A stretch of DNA of 64,000 nt from JBBSAT01 sp046351235 (GTDB taxonomy: Bacteria > Myxococcota_A > Polyangia > Polyangiales > Sandaracinaceae). The notes beneath the pieces were generated by a model. The model worked only from the letters and a program-made list of their open reading frames with translations. It was not told the DNA's origin and did no database searches. The stretch lies in contig JAXLYV010000002.1 in the NCBI GenBank assembly GCA_046351235.1, positions 620,001 to 684,000 of the forward strand, in the 5' to 3' direction. Shown here in pieces: positions 42,278-49,967 of this stretch. The first letter of the stretch is position 1. Every line of letters starts with the position of its first letter. The position numbers were made by a program, and so were the translations under genes.

Positions 42278-43834
42278 ATGATCACGCTCAAGAGCTATCT
42301 CGCAGGCAGCTGGCAATTCGGTTCGGGCAAGACGCAGACGCTCGTCGACCCGTCGACCGAGGAGCCGATCGCGGAGGCCTGCACGAGCGGGCTCGACTTC
42401 GGCGCGGCGCTCTCCTGGGCGCGTAGCGAAGGCGGCCCGGCCCTGCGCGCGGCCACGTTCGCGACGCGCGGCGGCTGGCTCAAGGCGATCAGCAAGGCGA
42501 TCCACGCCGAGCGCGACGCGCTGATCGAGCTCTCGATGAAGAGCGCCGGCACGACGCGGAGCGATGCGAAGTTCGACATCGACGGCGCGACCGGCACGCT
42601 CGCCTACTACGCGGGCGTGGGCGCCAAGCTCGGCGAGGCGCGCATCCTGACCGAGCCCAGCGAGCAGCTCGCGCAGAGCGCGCGCTTCTTCGGCCAGCAC
42701 GTGTGGACGACGCGGCCCGGCGTCGCCGTGCACGTCAACGCGTTCAACTTCCCGGCGTGGGGGCTCGGCGAGAAGCTCGCGGTCGCGATCCTCGCGGGCG
42801 CGCCGGTGATCACCAAGCCCGCGACGAGCACGGCGCCGGTCGCGGTGCGGATCGCCGAGATCCTCGTCGCCGCGAACGTGCTCCCGCCGGGTGCGTTCCA
42901 GATCGTCGCCGGCAGCGCGGGCGATCTGCTCGACCGGCTCGGGCCCGAGGACACGCTCGCCTTCACCGGCTCGGCCGACACGGGCGCCAAGCTCCGCAGC
43001 GCGCAGCCCGTCGTGGCGAAGTCGGTGCGCGTGAACATCGAGGCCGACTCGCTCAACTCGGCGGTGCTCGCCGAGAACGTGGACACGGGCGACGAGGCCT
43101 ATCGCGCGTTCCTGCGCGACGTCGCGAAGGAGATGACGCAGAAGACGGGGCAGAAGTGCACGGCGACGCGCCGCATCTTCGTGCCCGAGGCGCTGGTCGA
43201 TCGCGTGCAAGAGGACCTCTCGGCCGAGCTCGCGCGCGTGAAGCTCGGCCTGCCCTCGCTCGACGAGGTGCGCATGGGCCCGCTCGCGACCAAGCAGCAG
43301 CTCGAAGACTTCCGCGCTGGCGTCGCCAAGCTCGTCGCGTCCGGCGCGAAGATCGTGCACGGCGATCCGAGCACGGCCTCGCCGATCGGGGTGCCGGCCG
43401 GGAGGGGCTTCTTCGTGGGCCCGGTGCTGCTTCGCGCCGACGCGCCCGACGAGGCGCACGCGGTGCACGCGCACGAGGTGTTCGGGCCCTGCGCGACGCT
43501 CATGCCGTATCGCGATGCCGCGCACGCGGTCGCGCTCGTCGCGCGCGGCGAGGGCGGCCTCGTGGCGAGCGTGTACGGTGACGACCGCGCGCTCCTCAAG
43601 GCGCTCGTGCTCGGCATCGCGCCCTTCCACGGACGCGTGCTCGTGGGCTCGAGCAAGATCGCCGATCAGGCCATCTCGCCCGGCCTCGTCCTCCCGAGCT
43701 GCGTGCATGGCGGCCCCGGCCGCGCGGGTGGCGGCGAGGAGCTCGGCGGCGAGCGCGGCCTGCGCTTCTACATGCAGCGCACGGCCGTCCAAGGCGACCG
43801 CGCGCTGCTCGACAAGATCTTCGAAGGCGCCTGA
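42278..43834 (+). CDS. Aldehyde dehydrogenase, PaaZ/BoxD-type
   Basis: This 518-aa protein is an NAD(P)-dependent aldehyde dehydrogenase of the PaaZ N-terminal domain/BoxD type. NAFNFPAWGLGEKLA is the distinctive motif of that branch. Catalytic Cys294 lies in KTGQKCTATRRIF and Glu255 in VNIEADSLN. Such enzymes oxidise semialdehyde-CoA intermediates of phenylacetate or benzoate breakdown; PaaZ also has a hydratase half, which is absent here, so a stand-alone BoxD-like role fits better. No other paa or box gene is nearby. Its end is convergent with the metal efflux operon. Confidence 0.9.
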   Translation: MITLKSYLAGSWQFGSGKTQTLVDPSTEEPIAEACTSGLDFGAALSWARSEGGPALRAATFATRGGWLKAISKAIHAERDALIELSMKSAGTTRSDAKFDIDGATGTLAYYAGVGAKLGEARILTEPSEQLAQSARFFGQHVWTTRPGVAVHVNAFNFPAWGLGEKLAVAILAGAPVITKPATSTAPVAVRIAEILVAANVLPPGAFQIVAGSAGDLLDRLGPEDTLAFTGSADTGAKLRSAQPVVAKSVRVNIEADSLNSAVLAENVDTGDEAYRAFLRDVAKEMTQKTGQKCTATRRIFVPEALVDRVQEDLSAELARVKLGLPSLDEVRMGPLATKQQLEDFRAGVAKLVASGAKIVHGDPSTASPIGVPAGRGFFVGPVLLRADAPDEAHAVHAHEVFGPCATLMPYRDAAHAVALVARGEGGLVASVYGDDRALLKALVLGIAPFHGRVLVGSSKIADQAISPGLVLPSCVHGGPGRAGGGEELGGERGLRFYMQRTAVQGDRALLDKIFEGA

Positions 43835-43855
43835 GCGGGGTCGCGAGCTCCTGCG

Positions 43856-45148
43856 TCAGAACGCGGGAGCCTCGCGCCCGACGCGTGCGAGGAGCACGGC
43901 GAGGGCGCGGGCGTGGCTGGCGGCGGCGGTGAGATAGGCCGCTTCGGCCTCGCGCGCGGCGGCGTTCGCCGCGAGCTGCTCCACCACCGTGCTCGCGCCC
44001 CGCGTCAGCGCCTCGGCCGCCGCCCGGCGCAGCGCCGTCGCCTCCGCGAGCGCCGTCTCGCGCGCCGCCAGTTGGTCCCGCGCGGCCTCGTACTGGGCGA
44101 GGGCCTCGCGCACCTCCAGCTCCACGACGAGCTCCTCGGCGCGCAGCGCCGCGCTCGCGTGCTCGATCGCCGCGTCCGCGCTCCGCAGATCTCCGTCCCA
44201 CGCGAGACGGATCGGGATCTCGATCGTCGCGCCGAGGATCAGCGCGTCGTACTCCGGCTGGTTGAAGATCGAGCCCGGCTCGAGGGCCGAGAACGAGTGG
44301 TACCAGCCGACCTGCACGTCGAGCTCGGGCCACCGGGCGGCGCTCGCCAGCTCGCGCGTGCGGCCGGCCGCGGCCTCGCGCATCTGCGCGGCGCGGATCT
44401 CCGGCCGATGCGCGAGCGCATCCTCGACGAGGCTCGCCGCATCGAACTGCTGCGGCGGCACGCCCAGATCGCCCACCGGGACGAGCGTGCCATCCGCTTC
44501 GCCGAGCAGGGTCGAGAGCGCGATCCGCGTCGTGCGCGCGCGCCCTTCCGCTTCCGCGCGCCGCGCGTGCCCCTGCGCGGCCGCGAGGCGCGCGAGGCCG
44601 ACCTCGAGGGCGGTCGCCTCGCCCACCGAGAGCCGGTGCTCGATCGCCGCGAGCAGCGCGTCGTCGGCCGCCGCGGCCTCGGTCGCCCGTGCGAGCGCGA
44701 GCTCGGCCTCGAGCGCGTCGACGAAGCGCTCGGCTGCCTGCTGGCCCAGCTGGCGGCGCACGGCCTCGGCGCTCGCCATCACCGCCTCTTGCTCGGCCGC
44801 ACGTGCGTCCACGCGGCGGCCGGTCTGCCCTGCGTAGTCGATCGGCACCGTGAGCACGAGCTGCGTCGCGTTCGGCGCGTTGTGCCCCGAGACGTCGACC
44901 GAGGCGACGCCGCCCGAGAGGCGCGGCGAGGGGAGCACGCGCGCCACGTCGATCGCGGCCTCCGCGGAGCGCACCTCGGCGAGCGCCTGCGCGAGCGTCG
45001 GGCTCTCGGCCATCACGCGCTCGACGTACTGCCCGTAGCGCGTCCCGGTGGTGCCCGTCGGCGCCGTCACGGTCAGCGAGACCTGCGCGCTCGCGGGGAG
45101 CGGCACGACCAGCAAGCAGAGCGCGATCGTCCACGTCTTCGTCGTCAC
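43856..45148 (-). CDS. Outer-membrane factor of metal-type RND system (TolC family)
   Basis: This 430-aa protein is a TolC-like outer-membrane protein, probably the last component of the RND system encoded upstream. It has a Sec signal (LCLLVVPLPASA), then two homologous coiled-coil halves (VRSAEAAIDVARVLPSPRLSGG and the later HRPEIRAAQMREAAAGRTREL). It is CzcC-like in length and gene context. A GTG start overlaps the upstream stop by GTGA, indicating coupling. It would form the exit duct for the pump encoded at 45145-48291. Confidence 0.9.
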   Translation of the reverse strand: MTTKTWTIALCLLVVPLPASAQVSLTVTAPTGTTGTRYGQYVERVMAESPTLAQALAEVRSAEAAIDVARVLPSPRLSGGVASVDVSGHNAPNATQLVLTVPIDYAGQTGRRVDARAAEQEAVMASAEAVRRQLGQQAAERFVDALEAELALARATEAAAADDALLAAIEHRLSVGEATALEVGLARLAAAQGHARRAEAEGRARTTRIALSTLLGEADGTLVPVGDLGVPPQQFDAASLVEDALAHRPEIRAAQMREAAAGRTRELASAARWPELDVQVGWYHSFSALEPGSIFNQPEYDALILGATIEIPIRLAWDGDLRSADAAIEHASAALRAEELVVELEVREALAQYEAARDQLAARETALAEATALRRAAAEALTRGASTVVEQLAANAAAREAEAAYLTAAASHARALAVLLARVGREAPAF

Positions 45149-48100
45149 GACGCGGCCTCCTCTCTCTCCTGCGCCTTCTCGTTCTTTCCGCGCGCCCGGA
45201 AGCGCCCGAGGTCCGTGAGGAAGGTGGGGAGCACCACGAGCGTGAACAGCGTCGAGGTCACGAGGCCTCCGATCATCACGATGGCGAGCGGCCGCTCGAG
45301 CTCCACGCCACGAAGCGGCAGCACGACGAGCGGCAAGAGGCCGAGCATCGCGGTGCTCGCCGTCATCAGCTTCGGTCGCACGCGGCCGAGGCTCGCCTCG
45401 CGCACGGCCTCGTCGTACGCGGCGCCGTGCGCCTCGAGGCCGCGCGTCTGCGAGACGAGCACGAGGCCGTTCTGCACCGCGATGCCGAACAGACCGAGCA
45501 AGCCCACGAGCGACGACACGTTCCACGTCTCGCCCGCGATCAGGAGCGCCACGATGCCTCCGACGAGTGCGCTCGGCAGCGTCCCCAGGATCAGCGCCGT
45601 CTCGGCGAGCGAGCCGAGCGCGATGTAGACGAGGACGAGCACGAGCGCGACGGCGAGCGCGATCGCCAGCGCGAGCGCGCGGTTGGCCGCGTCCTGCGTC
45701 TCGATGCGCCCGCCGACCGACGCGAACGTGCCCTCGGGGAAGTAGCCGCGCACGGCGCGCGCGACGAGCGCTCGCACCTCTTCCGCCGCGCTGCCGAGAT
45801 CGCGACCGACGACGCTCGCCTCGATGCCCACGCGGCGCTGGCCGGCCTCGCGGCGCACGATGCTCGGGCCCGCGGTGCTCGTGATCTCGGCCACGCGCGA
45901 CAGCGGTAGCCGCGTTCCGTCCGGAGTCTCGACCGGTAGGACCCGCAGCTCCTCGGGATCGATCGAGCCGGGCGAGCCGAGGCGCACCATCACGTCGAGG
46001 CGCCGGCCGCCGCGGAAGACCACGCCGGCCTCGCGGCCGACGGTCGCGGTGCGCACCGCTTGCGTCACGTCCCCGGGCGTGAGGTGGGCGCGCACGAGCG
46101 CGACGCGATCGAGGCGCACGTGCAGCTCGGGGCTCTGCCCCGCGACGTCGGTGCGCACGTCGGCCAGGCCCCGCACGTGTCGCATCTCGTCGCGCAGGCG
46201 GTTCGCGACGCCGGCGAGCACGTCGAGATCGGTGCCGAAGATGCGCACCTGCAGATCCGCGGGCGAGCCGCCGAGGCCCTCGTCGATGCGCATCTGGAGC
46301 GGCGTCGTGAAGAGCACCTGCGTGCCGGGCGCGTGCGAGACGCGCTCGCGCAGGGCCTCGGCGATGGCCTCGTCGTCCATCGTGCGATCCGCGACGAGCT
46401 CCACGAGCACGTCGGCGTTCGTGTGGGGCATCGGGTCCTCGGTGCGCTCGCCACGGCCGAGGCGGCGCGTGACGTTGCGGACCTGATCGAAGCCGGCCGC
46501 GGCGTCCTCCACCGCGGACACGAGCCGATCGGCCGTCTCGAGCGAGGCCTCCGGCGCGACGCCCGTCTCGAGCATCAGATAGCCCTCGTCGAGGTGCGGC
46601 ACGAAGTCGGCGCCGACGGACGCGCCGAGCGCGATCACGGGCACCGTGATGCAGAGCGCGGCGAGCTGGATCACGCGCGGGTGCCGCAGCGCGAAGCCCA
46701 GGATGGGCGCGTAGGCGCGCTCGATCACGCGCACGACCAGGCCCTTTCCCTCCTGGCCGTGCTTGGCCGAGAGCACGCGACCCGCGACGGCAGGCGTCAC
46801 GCCGAGCGCGACGAAGAGCGAGGCGCCCATCGCGGCGATGACCGAGAGCGCGAGCGCGCGGTACATGCGGCCCTCGATCCCGGCCATGCCGAAGAGCGGC
46901 ACGAAGACGGCGATCACGACGAAGGTCGCGAACACGATGGGCCGCGCCATCTCGCCCGCCGCGTGCGTGACGACCCAGTGCTTGGGGATGCTCCCGTGCG
47001 CGTCCTTCAGCCGGTGCGCCGCGTTCTCCACGACGATGATCGAGGCGTCGACGAGGATGCCGACCGAGATCGCCAGGCCCCCGAGCGTCATCGTGTCGAG
47101 GCCGCCGCCCGCGCGCCCGAGCGCCGCGATCGCGAGCGCCACCGAGATGGGGATCGAGAGCGCCACGACGAGCGCGGCGCGGAAGTCGCCGAGCAGGAGC
47201 AGGATCACGAGCACGACGAAGACGGCGCCGATGGCCACCGCGCGGCCCACGCCGCCGAGCGCGCCGTCCACGAGCTCGGCCTGGTCGTAGGTCACCGCGA
47301 TCGAGAGGCCGTCGGGCGGCTCGAGCTCGGCGAGCGCCGAGCGCACCGCGGCCGAGACGTGCACGGCGTCGGCGCCGATCTGCCGCACGATGCGGACGTG
47401 CACGACCTCGGCGCCGCGGTGGCGCGCGACGCCGCGCCGGAACGCGCCGCCGTCCACGACCTCGGCCACGTCGGAGAGCAGCACGGGAGTGCCGTCGCGC
47501 TCCGCGACGACCGTGCGCCCGAGCTCGAACGCGCTGTCGGCGCGGCCGTCGAGCTCGACGGCCCACTCGATCTCGCCGGCCGGCACCACGCCCGCCGAGG
47601 CCGAGGCGCTCGCGCCTTCGGAAGCGCGCAGCACTTCCTCGAGCGAGACGTCGCGGGCACGCATGCGATCCGGATCGGCGCGTACCTGCACCTGGCGCAA
47701 GAGGCCTCCGACGATGTCGAGGCCGCCCACGCCGGGCACCGCGAGCAGGCGGTTCCGGAGCTCGTACTCGACGAAGTCGCGCAGGCGCATCGGGTCGGCC
47801 GAGCCCTCGCTCGTGGGCTCGATCACGAGCTCGGCGACCTCGTTCAGGCGGCCCGAGACGCCGGAGACGACGGGCGCCTCGAGGCCCGGCGGGAGCGAGG
47901 CCTGCGCCATCGCGACGCGCTCGCCCACCAGCTGCCGGCCCCGGAAGTAGTCGAAGTCGGGATCGAGCTCGACGGTCGTCTGCACCACGCCCGCCTGGCA
48001 GGTGGAGCGCACGCGCCGAAGGCCGGGAAGGCCGGCCATCGCGCGCTCGATCGGGATCGCCACGCGGCGCTCGATCTCCTCCGAGCCCATCGCGGGCGAC

Positions 48101-48291
48101 TGCACGATCACGTTGAAGGTCGGCGTCGTGAGGTCGGGGAAGACGTCGCGCGGCAGGTCGCCGAACGCGACGGCGCCGTCGACGAGGCCCAGCACGACGA
48201 GCGCGATCCCGACGAAGGGATGCTCGGCGAGCCACTCCACGATCGCGGTCAGGGCCGGGCGAGGGCCGCTCGGGGCCGAGGGCGCGCTCAT
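45145..48291 (-). CDS. RND efflux permease, heavy-metal (CzcA/CusA) type
   Basis: This 1,048-aa protein is a heavy-metal-class RND pump. It has the N-terminal helix (HPFVGIALVVLGLVDGAVAFG), FPDLTTPTFNVIVQSP and the SVGILVDASIIVVENAAHR motif of helix 4. The C-terminal MLGLLPLVVLPLRGVELERPLA region completes it. In CzcA the first helix-4 Asp (DFG) is present; here it is Ser (LAISVG), as in CusA-like pumps where it is Ala. The remaining Asp and Glu are kept. It probably exports monovalent metal ions or another substrate; specificity is unproven. It is the middle gene of a coupled adaptor-pump-channel operon. Confidence 0.9.
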   Translation of the reverse strand: MSAPSAPSGPRPALTAIVEWLAEHPFVGIALVVLGLVDGAVAFGDLPRDVFPDLTTPTFNVIVQSPAMGSEEIERRVAIPIERAMAGLPGLRRVRSTCQAGVVQTTVELDPDFDYFRGRQLVGERVAMAQASLPPGLEAPVVSGVSGRLNEVAELVIEPTSEGSADPMRLRDFVEYELRNRLLAVPGVGGLDIVGGLLRQVQVRADPDRMRARDVSLEEVLRASEGASASASAGVVPAGEIEWAVELDGRADSAFELGRTVVAERDGTPVLLSDVAEVVDGGAFRRGVARHRGAEVVHVRIVRQIGADAVHVSAAVRSALAELEPPDGLSIAVTYDQAELVDGALGGVGRAVAIGAVFVVLVILLLLGDFRAALVVALSIPISVALAIAALGRAGGGLDTMTLGGLAISVGILVDASIIVVENAAHRLKDAHGSIPKHWVVTHAAGEMARPIVFATFVVIAVFVPLFGMAGIEGRMYRALALSVIAAMGASLFVALGVTPAVAGRVLSAKHGQEGKGLVVRVIERAYAPILGFALRHPRVIQLAALCITVPVIALGASVGADFVPHLDEGYLMLETGVAPEASLETADRLVSAVEDAAAGFDQVRNVTRRLGRGERTEDPMPHTNADVLVELVADRTMDDEAIAEALRERVSHAPGTQVLFTTPLQMRIDEGLGGSPADLQVRIFGTDLDVLAGVANRLRDEMRHVRGLADVRTDVAGQSPELHVRLDRVALVRAHLTPGDVTQAVRTATVGREAGVVFRGGRRLDVMVRLGSPGSIDPEELRVLPVETPDGTRLPLSRVAEITSTAGPSIVRREAGQRRVGIEASVVGRDLGSAAEEVRALVARAVRGYFPEGTFASVGGRIETQDAANRALALAIALAVALVLVLVYIALGSLAETALILGTLPSALVGGIVALLIAGETWNVSSLVGLLGLFGIAVQNGLVLVSQTRGLEAHGAAYDEAVREASLGRVRPKLMTASTAMLGLLPLVVLPLRGVELERPLAIVMIGGLVTSTLFTLVVLPTFLTDLGRFRARGKNEKAQEREEAAS

Positions 48292-49451
48292 CCGTTCTCG
48301 CCCCAGTCACCGGCGTCCGCGAGCGCGCGGAGGACGAACGCGCCCTGGAGGACCACCTGATCGCCGGCGGAGAGGCCGCTGAGGATCTCGACCTCCCCGC
48401 CGAGGTCGCGACCGCGCGCGATCGGGCGCACCTCCATCTCGGTCTCGCTCTGCGGAACGAACACACACCAGCCGATGGCCGTGTGCTGCACCGCGCCCGA
48501 GGGAACCACGAGGGTCGCGCCTTCCGAGGGCGGCGTGAAGATCACGGTCGCGATCATCCCGGGCCGCAGCGCACCGCCCGGGTTCGGCAGATCCATCCGG
48601 ACCTCGACCGAGAGCGTGCGCTCGTCGACGCGGGGCGCGACGAGCGCGATCGGGAGCTCGAGCGGCGCCGCGGCGCCGGAAGGGAAGCTGATACGCGCGA
48701 CGTCGCCTTCGTGCAGGTGCGTGGCGTCGGCCTCCGAGACGTGCGCGAGGAGCCAGAGCTGCGAGAGATCGGAGATCTCGAAGAGCGCGTCGTCCTGCGC
48801 GGCCGACTCGCCCGGGAAGGCGTGGTGCTCGAGCACCGTGCCCGCGATCGGCGAGCGCACGAGAAGAGAGGTGCGCGAGCCGCCCCGCGCATTGGCGGCC
48901 GTGAGGCCGGCGCGCGAGCGATCGAGCTCGGCGCGGGCCGACGCGAGCTCGCGCTCGGCGTCCTCGACGTCGCTCTGCGTGCCGAGCTGCTCGCCCGTGA
49001 GCGCCTGCCTGCGCGCGAGGCGCGCTTCGAGCGTGTGCACGTGGGCCTCCGCCTCGGCGACCTGCGCGCGGCGCTCGCCCACGTCGCCGCTCGCGAGCTC
49101 GGCGAGCGGGTCGCCCGCGGCCACCACGTCTCCGACGTGTGCCAGCAGGGCCACGACGCGCCCTGGCGCGGGCGCATCGACGATCGCGTAGTGGTGCTCG
49201 TCCACCCCGGTCTCGGCCATCGCGGCGATGGGCGCGTCGGTCGCGAGCCGCACGACCGGGACGGTCGTGAAGGTCACGCGCGCGCGCACGTCGTCGTCGA
49301 GGGTGACCACGTGGCGAATCGCCGCCGCCGGCTCGTCCGTGCTCCCGCTCGCGCTCTCGTCTCCACTCGCGCCGCCGCCGCCGCATGCCCACGTGCATGC
49401 GAGCACGAGCGCGGAGCCCCAGTGGCTCCACCTCGAGATTCTCGTCGACAT
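48288..49451 (-). CDS. RND periplasmic adaptor lipoprotein, CzcB-like
   Basis: This 387-aa membrane-fusion protein has a lipoprotein signal (SALVLACTWAC) and a Gly/Ser-rich spacer. A lipoyl half is visible at VDAPAPGRVVALLAHVGDVVAAGDPL. The hairpin follows (GERRAQVAEAEAHVHTLEARLARRQAL and RELASARAELDRSRAGL), then the second lipoyl half VRSPIAGTVLEHHAFPGES. A C-terminal barrel and membrane-proximal domain complete it. No His-rich metal-binding N-terminus is present. It overlaps the pump gene by ATGA. A small secreted Cys/His-rich protein lies 93 bp upstream on the same strand. Confidence 0.92.
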   Translation of the reverse strand: MSTRISRWSHWGSALVLACTWACGGGGASGDESASGSTDEPAAAIRHVVTLDDDVRARVTFTTVPVVRLATDAPIAAMAETGVDEHHYAIVDAPAPGRVVALLAHVGDVVAAGDPLAELASGDVGERRAQVAEAEAHVHTLEARLARRQALTGEQLGTQSDVEDAERELASARAELDRSRAGLTAANARGGSRTSLLVRSPIAGTVLEHHAFPGESAAQDDALFEISDLSQLWLLAHVSEADATHLHEGDVARISFPSGAAAPLELPIALVAPRVDERTLSVEVRMDLPNPGGALRPGMIATVIFTPPSEGATLVVPSGAVQHTAIGWCVFVPQSETEMEVRPIARGRDLGGEVEILSGLSAGDQVVLQGAFVLRALADAGDWGENG

Positions 49452-49544
49452 TTCTTCTTCCTCGCTCCCGCCGCAGCGGGGCCCTCGACCCAGAACGAAG
49501 GGATCACGACGTCGCGCAGAGCCGCGCGCACGCGAGCCAGACGA

Positions 49545-49850
49545 TCAGGCGAACGCGCGAGGAACGCGCATCGGAGGCTCGCGCGGGGCCTCCGGCGGGC
49601 GGCTCTGCACCGTCCACTCCGGAAGCTCCTGGGGGACGTCGAATCCTTCGAGGACCACCATCGGCGCGGCGGGCACGATGGCGGGCATCGGGCTGCAGCG
49701 CGCGCAGTCGTGGCAGTCGTCGCCGAGGGGCGGGCAGTCGTGGTCGCCCGCGTTCGCACAGGGGTCGATCCCGAGCGCGAGGGCGACCGGCAGCGAGAGC
49801 TGCAGGGCGAGCACCGCGACCGAGACCAACGCGAGGAACGTGGCGCGCAT
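49545..49850 (-). CDS. Small secreted Cys/His-rich protein
   Basis: This 101-aa protein has a clear Sec signal peptide (FLALVSVAVLALQLSLPVALA). The mature N-terminus has a compact Cys/His cluster: DPCANAGDHDCPPLGDD then CHDCARC, five Cys and two His within 25 residues. That suggests metal binding or disulfides. The rest is proline-rich and may be disordered. It precedes the heavy-metal-type RND operon on the same strand, with 93 bp between, and is probably its first gene. I chose the ATG at 49850; an alternative ATG at 49871 adds seven residues. No family is recognised. Confidence 0.7.
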   Translation of the reverse strand: MRATFLALVSVAVLALQLSLPVALALGIDPCANAGDHDCPPLGDDCHDCARCSPMPAIVPAAPMVVLEGFDVPQELPEWTVQSRPPEAPREPPMRVPRAFA

Positions 49851-49967
49851 CGACGGGCGCCTTTCTACCATGGGTGCCCGTGGCCGGCGAAGGGCGGCCC
49901 TTGCCGGCGGGGATCGGGCAGGCCGGCGTTGCCGAAAGGCTCGGTTTCTCGATACAAAGGCCGACAC

